Part shown: positions 1 to 7,191 of the stretch, piece after piece
Layout of the letters: each line of letters begins with the position of its first letter
How positions within the stretch are numbered: position 1 is the first letter of the stretch
DNA from: Halosaccharopolyspora lacisalsi
GTDB taxonomy: Bacteria; Actinomycetota; Actinomycetes; Mycobacteriales; Pseudonocardiaceae
Assembly (NCBI RefSeq): GCF_014137975.1
Contig: NZ_JACGWZ010000007.1
Span: forward strand, 1-64,000
Reading direction: 5' to 3'
Length of the DNA stretch: 64,000 nt
Translations under genes and position numbers: made by a program
The notes under the pieces: model-generated
Told to the model about the DNA's origin: nothing
The model's database searches: none
Seen by the model: only the letters and a program-made list of their open reading frames with translations

Positions 1-440
1 GCCACGAGCATCCCCGCTCCGCCGTCGGTGGAGGCGCTGCCGCCCACACCGAGCAGGATCCTGCGAGCACCCGCGTCCAGCGCGGCGGCGATCAGCTCAC
101 CGGTGCCCTCGCTGGAGGCCGCCAGCGGGGCGAGGTCGTCGGCGTCGAGCAGCGCCAGCCCGGACGCCGTGGCCAGCTCCACGACGGCGGTGTCACCGTC
201 CACCGCGATCTCGGTGTCCACCGGGTCGCCGAGGGGGCCGGTGGCCCGCACCGGCACCTGTCGATATCCGCCGGTGAGCGCTGCCCGCACGGTGCCGTCG
301 CCACCGTCGGCGACCGGAGTGCGACACACCCGGGCGTCCGGGCTGCGCCGCAGCACGCCCGCCGCGACGGCCTCGGCGACCTCGGGGGCGGTCAGCGAAC
401 CCTTGAACTTGTCAGGTGCGATCAGGATTCGGTCGGGCAC
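1..440 (-). CDS. glxK: Glycerate kinase, N-terminal part (cut by window edge)
   Basis: Glycerate kinase phosphorylates D-glycerate with ATP, giving the phosphoglycerate that enters glycolysis. The reverse-strand translation opens MPDRILIAPDKFKGSLTAPE, the typical type I glycerate kinase N-terminus, continues with a VADGGDGT motif near residue 45, and reaches the GVGGSASTDGGAGML motif just before the sequence ends. About 146 residues are visible of a family that is usually about 380. The GTG start at 438-440 was chosen because GGGAG lies six bases upstream and the homologous N-terminus begins exactly there. It follows the gcl-like gene on the same strand, so it would finish the glyoxylate-to-glycerate pathway. 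The family is certain; the C-terminus cannot be seen. Confidence 0.88.
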   Translation of the reverse strand, partial: MPDRILIAPDKFKGSLTAPEVAEAVAAGVLRRSPDARVCRTPVADGGDGTVRAALTGGYRQVPVRATGPLGDPVDTEIAVDGDTAVVELATASGLALLDADDLAPLAASSEGTGELIAAALDAGARRILLGVGGSASTDGGAGMLV

Positions 441-512
441 TGCACGCTCCCGTCTTCGCGAGGATGGTCTCCCCCGCCGACACGCCCGGCACGGCCGGCG
501 GAGGAGACCGGA

Positions 513-537
513 TTGTCGGGCCCATTCCACCCGACAA
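513..537 (-). terminator. Small hairpin after the gcl-like gene
   Basis: TTGTCGGG (513-520) and CCCGACAA (530-537) form a perfect 8-bp stem with a 9-base loop, 24 bases beyond the gcl-like stop codon. There is no clear U tract, so it may only partly terminate or may stabilise the 3' end before glycerate kinase. Confidence 0.45.
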
Positions 538-560
538 CCCCGTTCGGAGGGAATCCGGTG

Positions 561-2264
561 TCAGGACACCGGTTCCGGTTCGGCCACGGCGTCGATGCGC
601 ACACCATTGGCGGTGTTGGCCTCGCGCTCGATCATCACCTCGACCAGAACGGGGCGGCTGGTGGCCACCGCCTCCTTGCGCGCCCACTCGATGCTGTCGG
701 CGAGCTCGCCCGGATCGACCACCCGACGACCCGAGCAGCCGTAGGCTTCCATGATCTTGACGTTGTCGGTGCCGTGCTCGTCGTAGTGCAGGTCGACCTC
801 GGTGTTCATGCCGTAGCCCTGCTCGGCCATCCGGATCAGGCCGAGGTACTCGTTGTTGAGCATGATCACCACGAAGCCCACGTCGTACTGGGCTGCCACG
901 GCCAGCTCCTCGACCAGGAACTGGAAGGAGTAGTCGCCGACCACGCTGACCACCTCGGCCTCCGGCTCGGCCGACTTCACGCCGATGGCTGCCGGGATCT
1001 CCCAGCCGAGCGGTCCCGCCTGGCCGCACACCTGGTAGTGCCGCGGCTTGTGCGTGGTCTGGAACTGGCCGGACCAGATCTGGTAGAGGCCGATGGCGGT
1101 GGTGAAGTACGTGTCCGGCCCGAAGGCCTCGTTGATCTCCCTGAACACCCGCGGTGCCTTGATCGGGACGGTGTCGTAGTCGTCGGGGCGGTTGTGGGTC
1201 CGCTTCAGCTCGCCCACGCGGGCCTTCCACCCGGAGAAGTCCTTGCCCCGCTCACGCCGCTTGGCCATCGCCAGCATGGCGTCGAGGAACAACCCGGCCT
1301 CGGAGACGACCCCGAGGTCGGGGCCGAAGACCTTGCCGAGCTGGGTCGGCTCGATGTCGACGTGGATGAACGTGCGCTCGCCCCGGTAGACGTCCAGCGC
1401 CCCGGTGTGGCGGTCTCCGAAACGCGCCCCCAGCGCCAGCACCAGGTCGGACTCCATGAAGGACTGGTTGCCGTAGCGCTGGCTGGTCTGGATGCCGGTC
1501 ATGCCGGCCCACAGCTCGTGGTCCTCCGGGAAAGAACCCTTGCCCATGAGCGTGACCTGCACGGGGATGCCGAGCAGTTCGGCCAGCTCGCGCAGCCGCT
1601 CGTGGCACTCGCCGAGCACGACACCGCCACCGGCCAGGATCAGCGGGCGCTCGGCGGCCAGCAGCATGTCCAGTGCCCGCTCCACGCGCGGCATGTGCGG
1701 CTCGACGCGCGGCACGGGCAGCGCGGTGTCGATCGCCGGGTCCCACTCGATCTCCTGCTGCTGCACGTCCAGCGGGAAGTCGACCAGCACCGGCCCCGGA
1801 CGCCCCGAGCGGGCCGTGCGGAACGCCTCGCGAAGCATCCACGGAGCCTGCGCGGCCTCCTTGACCTGCACCGACCACTTGGTCACCGGCTTGGCGACGT
1901 CGACGATGTCGACCGCCTGGAAGGCCTCCTGGTGCAGCTTGGTCGACACGGCCTGGCCGGTGATGCACACCATCGGGATGGAGTCGGCCTGCGCGGTGTA
2001 GAGGCCGGTGATCATGTTGGTGCCCGCGGGCCCCGAGGTGCCGACGGCGACCCCGACCCGTCCGTTGGTGCGCGCCCAGCCGTCGGCCATGTGGGTCGCG
2101 CCCTCTTCGTGGCGCACGGTCAGGTGCTTGATGTCGCGATGCTCCAACGCGGCGTACAGCGGGAGGATCGCCGCGCCCGGACACCCGAACGCGGTGTCGA
2201 CCCCCTCGGACTCGAGCACGTCGACGACGGCCTGCATTGCGGGAACTTTCGGCATGGTATACAC
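561..2264 (-). CDS. gcl: Glyoxylate carboligase-like ThDP enzyme
   Basis: By family and context this thiamine-diphosphate enzyme joins two glyoxylates into tartronate semialdehyde with loss of CO2. The 567-residue protein aligns along its length with Gcl: FGCPGAAILPLY (residues 26-37), GTSGPAGTNMITGLY, DSIPMVCITGQ, a central FAD-type domain with LILAGGGVVLG, and the C-terminal GDYSFQFLVEELAV ThDP/Mg motif. It is somewhat shorter than the roughly 593-residue E. coli enzyme. Classical Gcl has Val51 where other ThDP enzymes carry the catalytic Glu; here codon 53 (2106-2108) is GAA, giving RHEEGA, so the Glu is present. Adjacent tartronate semialdehyde reductase, hydroxypyruvate isomerase and glycerate kinase genes favour the carboligase role, but a sister activity is possible. 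The start is GTG with AGAGG just upstream; ATG at 2255 is an alternative. Confidence 0.82.
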   Translation of the reverse strand: MYTMPKVPAMQAVVDVLESEGVDTAFGCPGAAILPLYAALEHRDIKHLTVRHEEGATHMADGWARTNGRVGVAVGTSGPAGTNMITGLYTAQADSIPMVCITGQAVSTKLHQEAFQAVDIVDVAKPVTKWSVQVKEAAQAPWMLREAFRTARSGRPGPVLVDFPLDVQQQEIEWDPAIDTALPVPRVEPHMPRVERALDMLLAAERPLILAGGGVVLGECHERLRELAELLGIPVQVTLMGKGSFPEDHELWAGMTGIQTSQRYGNQSFMESDLVLALGARFGDRHTGALDVYRGERTFIHVDIEPTQLGKVFGPDLGVVSEAGLFLDAMLAMAKRRERGKDFSGWKARVGELKRTHNRPDDYDTVPIKAPRVFREINEAFGPDTYFTTAIGLYQIWSGQFQTTHKPRHYQVCGQAGPLGWEIPAAIGVKSAEPEAEVVSVVGDYSFQFLVEELAVAAQYDVGFVVIMLNNEYLGLIRMAEQGYGMNTEVDLHYDEHGTDNVKIMEAYGCSGRRVVDPGELADSIEWARKEAVATSRPVLVEVMIEREANTANGVRIDAVAEPEPVS

Positions 2265-2326
2265 ATTTCCTCTCGGGTGCGGTTGGACGCAGTGGCGCGA
2301 AGCGCATCCGTGGGGGTGGTTGGGCG

Positions 2327-2374
2327 ACGGGTGGGCGAGACCGGAGCTTGGCGGCGCGGGAATCGCCCACCCGT
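2327..2374. repeat. 12-bp inverted repeat upstream of gcl
   Basis: ACGGGTGGGCGA (2327-2338) and TCGCCCACCCGT (2363-2374) are perfect reverse complements around a 24-base spacer, between the gcl start and the reductase stop. It could be a transcript hairpin or a pair of operator half-sites. Confidence 0.5.
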
Positions 2375-2384
2375 GACCTGGTTC

Positions 2385-2408
2385 CGGCGGCTTTCGTCGA
2401 AACCGCCG
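2385..2408 (-). terminator. Possible hairpin after the reductase gene
   Basis: CGGCGG and CCGCCG flank a 12-base centre that can add two or three further pairs, 24 bases past the reductase stop on its strand. A weak or partial terminator is plausible. Confidence 0.35.
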
Positions 2409-2411
2409 AGA

Positions 2412-2427
2412 TCACTCGATCGAGTGA
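2412..2427. promoter_or_regulatory. 16-bp perfect palindrome (candidate operator)
   Basis: TCACTCGATCGAGTGA is a perfect palindrome without spacer, four bases past the reductase stop and about 150 bases upstream of gcl. A further half-site (TTCACTCG) follows at 2431. The geometry suits a dimeric regulator; no protein can be assigned. Confidence 0.4.
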
Positions 2428-2431
2428 GGAT

Positions 2432-3310
2432 TCACTCGCGACCGCTGAGCCGGGCGATCTGGCGGAACAGCCCGGAGTGGTCCAGCGAGCCGTCACCCTG
2501 CGCGACGGCGGCGGCCACGAGCTGGGTGGCCACGGCACCGAGCGGAGTGGCCACGCCGACCTCGCGAGCGGCGGCCTGCACGATGCCCATGTCCTTGTGG
2601 TGCAGTTCGAGCCGGAATCCGGGCTTGAACTCGCGGTCGGCCATCTTGGGGCCCTTGGCGTCCAGCACCTTGCTGCCGGCCAGACCGCCGCCGAGCACGC
2701 GCAGTCCCGCCTCGGTGTCCACGCCCTGGGCCTCCAGGAACGACATGGCCTCGGCGACCAGGCCGATGTTGCCCGCCACGACGAGCTGGTTGGCGGCCTT
2801 GACGGTCTGCCCCGCGCCGGCCGGGCCGACGTGCACGATCGTCTTGCCGACCGAGTCCAGCACCGGGCGCCCGGCCTCGAACGCCTCGGCCGTACCGCCG
2901 ACCATGATCGACAGCGCGGCGTCGATGGCCCCCTGCTCACCGCCGCTGACCGGAGCGTCGAGGGTCCGCACCCCCTTCTCGGCGGCGGCCTCGTCCACGG
3001 CGCGCGTGGTGTCCGGGCGGATCGTGCTGAAGTCGACGAGCAGCGCACCGCTGGCGATGTTGGCCAGCACGCCGTCGGAGCCGAGCACCACCTGCTCGAC
3101 GTCCGGCGAGTCGGGCAGCACGGTCACGACGACGTCGGCGTCACGCACCGCCTCGGCCACGGTCCGCGCGCCCTTGCCGCCCTCGGCGATCAGCTTGTCG
3201 ATCTTGGGTTGGCTGCGGTTGTACCCGGTCACCTCGTAGCCCGCGGCGACGAGGTTCGCCGCCATCGGGCCACCCATGATCCCCAGTCCGATGAACCCGA
3301 TCCTGGTCAT
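2432..3310 (-). CDS. glxR: Tartronate semialdehyde reductase
   Basis: This enzyme of the beta-hydroxyacid dehydrogenase family reduces tartronate semialdehyde to D-glycerate with NAD(P)H, the step after glyoxylate carboligase. The 292-residue protein opens with the Rossmann motif IGFIGLGIMGGPMAANLV, has the substrate loop APVSGGEQGAIDAALSIMVGG in mid-protein, and carries GAGQTVKAANQL with the catalytic lysine, in the expected order and spacing. The reading frame is open 26 codons upstream, but ATG at 3308-3310 matches the family N-terminus and has GGAGAGAG eight bases before it. It sits between hyi and gcl on the same strand with gaps of 143 and 167 bases, so the cluster may have internal promoters. 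Confidence 0.9.
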   Translation of the reverse strand: MTRIGFIGLGIMGGPMAANLVAAGYEVTGYNRSQPKIDKLIAEGGKGARTVAEAVRDADVVVTVLPDSPDVEQVVLGSDGVLANIASGALLVDFSTIRPDTTRAVDEAAAEKGVRTLDAPVSGGEQGAIDAALSIMVGGTAEAFEAGRPVLDSVGKTIVHVGPAGAGQTVKAANQLVVAGNIGLVAEAMSFLEAQGVDTEAGLRVLGGGLAGSKVLDAKGPKMADREFKPGFRLELHHKDMGIVQAAAREVGVATPLGAVATQLVAAAVAQGDGSLDHSGLFRQIARLSGRE

Positions 3311-3395
3311 CGTCTCTCTCCGTTCGAATGATCGCTGATTGATTTCGGAAAAAGCGGCGTCAGCTTCCCGGACGCCGATTCTTCCCACGTACGCG

Positions 3396-3431
3396 AGCTA
3401 CGGCGCCCGAGGTTCCGCTACCGGCACCGCT
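3396..3431. repeat. Dispersed repeat, partial copy 1
   Basis: CCGAGGTTCCGCTACCGGCA and the following CCGCTGCGCGAG match the right part of the repeats near 22.9 and 55.9 kb with a few changes. It lies between hyi and glxR. Confidence 0.4.
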
Positions 3432-3453
3432 GCGCGAGCCAGCCGCAGGACTC

Positions 3454-4260
3454 CTAGGAAAACGCCCAGCCGAAGCTGTCGGTGGTGGCCCCGCCGGCCT
3501 TGTACTCGGCGGCGATGTCACCGCTGTAGCCGAGTTCGCGCAATCGGTCGAAGTAGTACCGGAAGTCGATCTCACCCGTACCCGGTTCGTTCCGCCCCGG
3601 CGAGTCGGCGATCTGCACGTGTCCGATCAGGTCGGCGTGGTTGTCCAGCGCCGCGTCCGGATCGTCGCCGTTGGCCACCACGTGGTACAGGTCGAACAGC
3701 AGGCGAAGGTTGTCCACGCCGCCCTCGGAGCGCACCCGCTCGATGACGGCCGCCGCGTCGTCGGCGGTCTTCAGCGGGTAGCTGGGAGTTCCGCTCACCG
3801 GCTCGATCAGCACCGTGCCGTCGATCCGGGACGCGGCCTTGGCCGCGCGGACGAGGTGCTCCGCGGCGACCGTGTCCTGGGTCGCCGGGTCGATCCCGTC
3901 GAGCCGGTTGCCGTAGAGCGCGTTGAAGGCGGTACAGCCCAACCGCGCACCTATGCCCACCGCGACGTCGACGTTGTCGACGAACTCCCGCGACCGCTCC
4001 GGGTGCGACAGCACCCCGCGGTCACCCGCGGGCATGTCCCCGGCGAAGAAGTTCAGCCCGATCAACGCCACACCGGCCTCGTCGACGGCACGGACGAACT
4101 CGTCGACCGCACCGTCGGTGGGCACGGCCTCGGAGAACGGCCACCAGAACTCGACGGCCTCGAAGCCGGCGGCCTTGGCCGCCGCGGGGCGCTCCAGCAG
4201 GTCGAGCTCGGTGAACAGGATCGAGGCGTTGACGGCGTATCGGAAGGGTTCCACACCCAC
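3454..4260 (-). CDS. hyi: Hydroxypyruvate isomerase (TIM-barrel)
   Basis: The family interconverts hydroxypyruvate and tartronate semialdehyde. The 268-residue protein has the xylose-isomerase-like barrel pattern: N-terminal FRYAVNASILFTEL, GFEAVEFWWPF, LIGLNFFAGDMPAGDRGVLS, and the C-terminal metal-site strands LIEPVS, LLFDLYHV, GHVQIADSPGR and IAAEYKAGG, holding the conserved Glu, Asp, His and Glu. It is the first gene of the minus-strand glyoxylate cluster and faces the thiamine-binding/urate genes across a 186-base divergent region holding three TATTCCG repeats. GTG at 4258-4260 is used as start. Confidence 0.9.
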   Translation of the reverse strand: MGVEPFRYAVNASILFTELDLLERPAAAKAAGFEAVEFWWPFSEAVPTDGAVDEFVRAVDEAGVALIGLNFFAGDMPAGDRGVLSHPERSREFVDNVDVAVGIGARLGCTAFNALYGNRLDGIDPATQDTVAAEHLVRAAKAASRIDGTVLIEPVSGTPSYPLKTADDAAAVIERVRSEGGVDNLRLLFDLYHVVANGDDPDAALDNHADLIGHVQIADSPGRNEPGTGEIDFRYYFDRLRELGYSGDIAAEYKAGGATTDSFGWAFS

Positions 4261-4316
4261 CCCCTTGGTCGTTGGTCCGTTGACATTTCGCGGCCGTACC
4301 GCAGCTGTGCTGCCAA

Positions 4317-4355
4317 TATTCCGCAGTTATTCCGTAATACGAAAACTTTATTCCG
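4317..4355. promoter_or_regulatory. Three phased TATTCCG repeats in the divergent promoter region
   Basis: TATTCCG occurs at 4317-4323, 4328-4334 and 4349-4355, so the starts are 11 and 21 bases apart, one and two helical turns. The middle copy is the left half of an imperfect palindrome, TTCCGTAATACGAAA (4330-4344). The block lies between hyi (minus) and the thiamine-binding gene (plus) and is AT-rich for this genome. It looks like an operator array; an IclR- or GntR-type regulator is an inference. Confidence 0.5.
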
Positions 4356-4446
4356 TGTAGTGGTAGATTAGCGCGCTTCCGCCTAGGGGTCAACGGCGGG
4401 GCCGCACCGGAGGGCTACCGTGCCCCCAAACAGCGAGGAGGTGCTC

Positions 4447-4698
4447 ATGGACTTGCGAGCGGAGTTCACGACCGAGCCGTTCCAGGGCGAGGGCGAGCCA
4501 CCCGCGCACGCGGTGGCCGCCGAGAACCAGCTGCGCCAGGCGGGGTTGGACCCCGAGTTCGGACCGCTGGGCACCTCGATCAGCGGGGACCGCGAGACGG
4601 TCCTGGCCGCGCTGTCCTCGGTCCTGGACACCGCACTGGACGCGGGAGCGCACCGGATCACGGTCCAGGTCAGCCTCGACAGCGTCGCCGATGACTGA
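4447..4698 (+). CDS. Thiamine-binding protein, MTH1187/YqgV (DUF77) family
   Basis: The family consists of small ferredoxin-like proteins that bind thiamine. This 83-residue protein fits: an N-terminal beta strand (LRAEFTTEPF), a long helix, LDPEFGPLGTSISGD in the middle, a second helix (ETVLAALSSVLDTALDAG) and a closing strand RITVQVSLD. The start is ATG at 4447 with GAGGAGG seven bases upstream; an in-frame ATG at 4420 lacks a ribosome site. Its last eight bases overlap the next gene. It lies beside a thiamine-diphosphate enzyme cluster, so it may help provide or sense the cofactor; that link is inferred from position. Confidence 0.75.
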   Translation: MDLRAEFTTEPFQGEGEPPAHAVAAENQLRQAGLDPEFGPLGTSISGDRETVLAALSSVLDTALDAGAHRITVQVSLDSVADD

Positions 4699-5062
4699 AC
4701 CGCACCCCCTCGCCACCGCCATCGCACCCCTGCTGCGCCGAACCGGCGGCACCGTGGTGCCCCTGGAACAGCGCCAACCCGGCGACGTCGTGCTGCACTG
4801 GCAGGACGCACCCGCGATAGCCGTTCGACTCCCCGGCGAGGAACTCACCAGCGCGCTGGACCGGGTCATCGGCCAGGTCGAGTTCGAGCTCGGCGCCCGC
4901 CTGTCGGACCTGCCCCGCGCCGACAAGCAGCGCGCCGTACGACTACTGGAGGAGCGCGGCGCGTTCACGCTGCGCAAGTCCGTCGAATCGGTGGCGAAGA
5001 CGCTCGGAGTCAGCCGGTTCACCGTCTACAACTACCTCAACCGGGAGCAGTCCGACCGGTAG
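4691..5062 (+). CDS. YheO-type helix-turn-helix protein
   Basis: A probable DNA-binding regulator of 123 residues. The C-terminal third (about residues 76-118) reads LPRADKQRAVRLLEERGAFT followed by SVESVAKTLGVSRFTVYNYL, the pattern of the YheO/DauR-like HTH domain. The N-terminal 70 residues contain VVLHWQDAPAIAVRLPGEEL and are not recognised. Translation is coupled to the thiamine-binding gene through an 8-base overlap (ATGACTGA). Its place between the glyoxylate and urate gene sets makes it a candidate local regulator, perhaps acting at the palindrome before uraD. Function is inferred from the domain only. Confidence 0.7.
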   Translation: MTEPHPLATAIAPLLRRTGGTVVPLEQRQPGDVVLHWQDAPAIAVRLPGEELTSALDRVIGQVEFELGARLSDLPRADKQRAVRLLEERGAFTLRKSVESVAKTLGVSRFTVYNYLNREQSDR

Positions 5063-5107
5063 TCACGGCGCCGCCTTGTGCCGCTGCACAACCGGCGAAC
5101 TCCTACT

Positions 5108-5148
5108 TCAACAAACTGTTGACACTCGCGCGGATGTGGTCGTAGCTT
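5108..5148 (+). promoter_or_regulatory. Promoter with overlapping operator before uraD
   Basis: TTGACA (5119-5124) and TAGCTT (5143-5148) are separated by 18 bases, a good sigma-70-type match. The inverted repeat TCAACA-AAC-TGTTGA (5108-5122) overlaps the -35 box, so a bound dimer would block it. The likely start site near 5155 precedes the uraD ATG by about 75 bases. Confidence 0.55.
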
Positions 5149-5231
5149 GCGTGACACATCGCATCCGCCTTCCGTTCACCGAAACCGGTGACGGTGCGGA
5201 GCACCACCGCGAATCCGTGGAGTCCGCGTCC

Positions 5232-5756
5232 ATGTCAGCATCATCGACCGATGCCGGTTCCGGGGTCGGCAGGGTCAACAGCCTGCCCCGTCCCGAACTG
5301 GTCAAACAGCTTCTGGCCTGCCTCGACATCCAGCGCTGGGCCAACGAGATCGCCGATCGGCGTCCCTTCGCCGACGCCGGCGAGCTCCACGAAGCGGCCG
5401 ACGCGGCGGCTCCGGGACTGACCCCCGAGGAAATCCACACCGCGCTGGCGGCCCACCCCCGCATCGGGCAGCGTTCGGAGGGCGACGACACGTCCTCGTC
5501 GTGGTCGCGTTCCGAGCAGTCCGGAGTGGATCCCGCGGACGCGGACCTGACCACCGCACTCCGCGAGGGCAACGAGGAGTACGAGCGGCGATTCGGACAC
5601 GTGTACCTGGTCTGCGCCAGCGGCCGCAGCGGAGCCGAGCTGCTGCGGATCCTGCGCTCGCGGCTGGACAACGACCGGGACACCGAACTGGACATCGTCG
5701 CGGAGGAGCTGCGCGAGATCGCGCGGCTACGACTGGCAAGGGTGATCGAGGGTTGA
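5232..5756 (+). CDS. uraD: OHCU decarboxylase
   Basis: UraD decarboxylates 2-oxo-4-hydroxy-4-carboxy-5-ureidoimidazoline to S-allantoin, the last step of urate breakdown to allantoin. The 174-residue protein carries the family motifs: AAHPRIGQR with catalytic His75, WSRSEQSG (91-98), and the C-terminal EGNEEYERRFGHVYLVCASG followed by RS. ATG at 5232 places the start after the predicted promoter; the frame is open further upstream, but that region lies over the promoter. It is first of three consecutive urate enzymes; its stop codon overlaps the uraH start. Confidence 0.93.
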   Translation: MSASSTDAGSGVGRVNSLPRPELVKQLLACLDIQRWANEIADRRPFADAGELHEAADAAAPGLTPEEIHTALAAHPRIGQRSEGDDTSSSWSRSEQSGVDPADADLTTALREGNEEYERRFGHVYLVCASGRSGAELLRILRSRLDNDRDTELDIVAEELREIARLRLARVIEG

Positions 5757-6103
5757 GTACCAACACAGTCAGTGCGGTGACCACGCACGTGCTCGACGCG
5801 GCGCGTGGTCTGCCCGCCTCCGGCGTCGCCGTGCGGTTGGAGTCCGTCGGCGAGTCCGGCCCCACGAAGCTGGCCGAGGCCGTGACCGACGGCGACGGAC
5901 GCGCGAAACAGCTCGGCCCCGAGCGACTCGAGGCCGGGGACTACCGGCTGACCTTCGCCACGGGCGCCTACTTCGAAGGGCTGGGAACCGAGTCCTTCTA
6001 CCCGCAGGTGCAGATCACCTTCCGCATCGGCGACCCCGAGCAGCACCACCACGTGCCGTTGTTGTTGAGCCCGTTCTCCTATTCCACCTACCGAGGGAGT
6101 TGA
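5753..6103 (+). CDS. uraH: 5-hydroxyisourate hydrolase (transthyretin-like)
   Basis: UraH hydrolyses 5-hydroxyisourate, made by uricase, to the substrate of UraD. The 116-residue product shows the transthyretin-related signature: THVLDAARGLPASGV near the N-terminus (His12), DGDGR at 46-50, the FYPQVQITF strand, HHHVPLLLSPFSYSTYRG and the diagnostic C-terminal YRGS. The proposed start is TTG at 5753-5755, whose TTGA overlaps the uraD stop and implies translational coupling. GTG at 5777 would remove residues before the conserved strand and is less likely. Confidence 0.92.
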   Translation: MSTNTVSAVTTHVLDAARGLPASGVAVRLESVGESGPTKLAEAVTDGDGRAKQLGPERLEAGDYRLTFATGAYFEGLGTESFYPQVQITFRIGDPEQHHHVPLLLSPFSYSTYRGS

Positions 6104-6110
6104 CCACCTC

Positions 6111-7001
6111 ATGGGCATCGTCATGGGCCCGAACCAGTACGGCAAGGCCGAGTGCCGCCTCGTCACCGTCAACCGCGACACCGAGCGGCACAGCATCAAG
6201 GACCTCAACGTCAGCACCTCGCTGCGCGGTGACTTCGACGAGACGCACCTGACCGGGGACAACAGCAGCGTCCTGCCGACCGACACGCAGAAGAACACCG
6301 TCTACGCCAAGGCCAAGGAAGCTCCGGTCGGCGAGATCGAGGACTTCGCGCTGCGCCTCGGGCGGCACTTCGTCGACACCCAGGAGCCCGTCCGGGGCGC
6401 GCGCGTGCTCATCGACGAGTACGCCTGGGAGCGGATCCCCGTCGGCGGTGCGGGACACGACCACGCGTTCTCCCGCGCCAACGACGAGAAGCGCACCACG
6501 GCGGTGACGATCGACGGCTCCCGGGCCCACGTCGTCTCCGGGCTCAAGGACATGGTCGTGCTCAAGTCCACCGGCTCCGAGTTCTGGGGTTACCCCAAGG
6601 ACCAGTACACGACGCTGGCCGAGACCGAGGACCGCATCCTGGCCACCGCCGTGACCGCGCGCTGGCGCTACCTGAGCACCGACGTGGACTGGGCGAAGAG
6701 CTTCGAGGCGATTCGCTCGACCATGCTGGAGGCCTTCGCCACCACGCACAGCTACGCGCTCCAGCAGAGCCTCTACGAGATGGGCAGAGCGGTGCTGGAG
6801 CAGCAGCCGCGGGTCGCCGAGATCCGGATGTCGCTGCCGAACAAGCACAACTTCCGCTACGACCTCGAGCGGTTCGGCCTGGACAACAACAACGAGGTCT
6901 TCATCGCCGCCGACCGCCCGTACGGCCTGATCGAGGGCACCGTCACCCGCGACGACGTCGAGGCCGCCCCGGCCGCCTGGTACAGCCTGCCCGAGTTCTG
7001 A
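6111..7001 (+). CDS. Urate oxidase (uricase)
   Basis: Cofactor-free uricase oxidises urate to 5-hydroxyisourate using O2. The 296-residue length is normal for the family. Signatures include NQYGKAECRLVTVNRD at the N-terminus, VLPTDTQKNTVYA (active-site Thr), LKSTGSEFWGYPKDQYTTL in the second T-fold repeat, and the C-terminal MSLPNKHNFRYDLERFGL, where the NKH motif holds the catalytic His. It starts eight bases after uraH and is followed by a very strong hairpin, so uraD-uraH-uricase form one transcription unit. GGGAG precedes the ATG by about ten bases. Confidence 0.96.
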   Translation: MGIVMGPNQYGKAECRLVTVNRDTERHSIKDLNVSTSLRGDFDETHLTGDNSSVLPTDTQKNTVYAKAKEAPVGEIEDFALRLGRHFVDTQEPVRGARVLIDEYAWERIPVGGAGHDHAFSRANDEKRTTAVTIDGSRAHVVSGLKDMVVLKSTGSEFWGYPKDQYTTLAETEDRILATAVTARWRYLSTDVDWAKSFEAIRSTMLEAFATTHSYALQQSLYEMGRAVLEQQPRVAEIRMSLPNKHNFRYDLERFGLDNNNEVFIAADRPYGLIEGTVTRDDVEAAPAAWYSLPEF

Positions 7002-7004
7002 TCC

Positions 7005-7047
7005 CCCGTCGGGGTCGCCGGGTGCCGGGCCCGGCGACCCCGACGGG
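7005..7047 (+). terminator. Strong terminator after uricase
   Basis: A perfect 18-bp stem (7005-7022 with 7030-7047) around a 7-base loop begins four bases after the uricase stop codon. There is little U tract, as is common in actinomycetes. Confidence 0.85.
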
Positions 7048-7148
7048 CCCCCTCCGGCGGCCCCCGCCGAAACTCTCACCGCTCTCTTGCGCGCCCCTTT
7101 TCACACTCCCAAAAAGAGCGAAATCATTCCGAAACCAGACATCGATAT

Positions 7149-7161
7149 TCAGATGATCTGA
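7149..7161. promoter_or_regulatory. Palindrome upstream of the urate permease
   Basis: TCAGAT-G-ATCTGA is a perfect 13-base palindrome 31 bases before the permease ATG, within an AT-rich promoter-like stretch. An ATTCCG, like the repeats at 4317-4355, lies at 7126-7131. Candidate operator only. Confidence 0.35.
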
Positions 7162-7191
7162 CCACATTTCCCTGCGGCCCAGGAGTTCCCT

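Noticed and set aside
513-3239. A 908-codon plus-strand open frame opposite gcl and glxR
   Set aside because: Antisense shadow of two well-identified enzymes, without a ribosome site or known motif.
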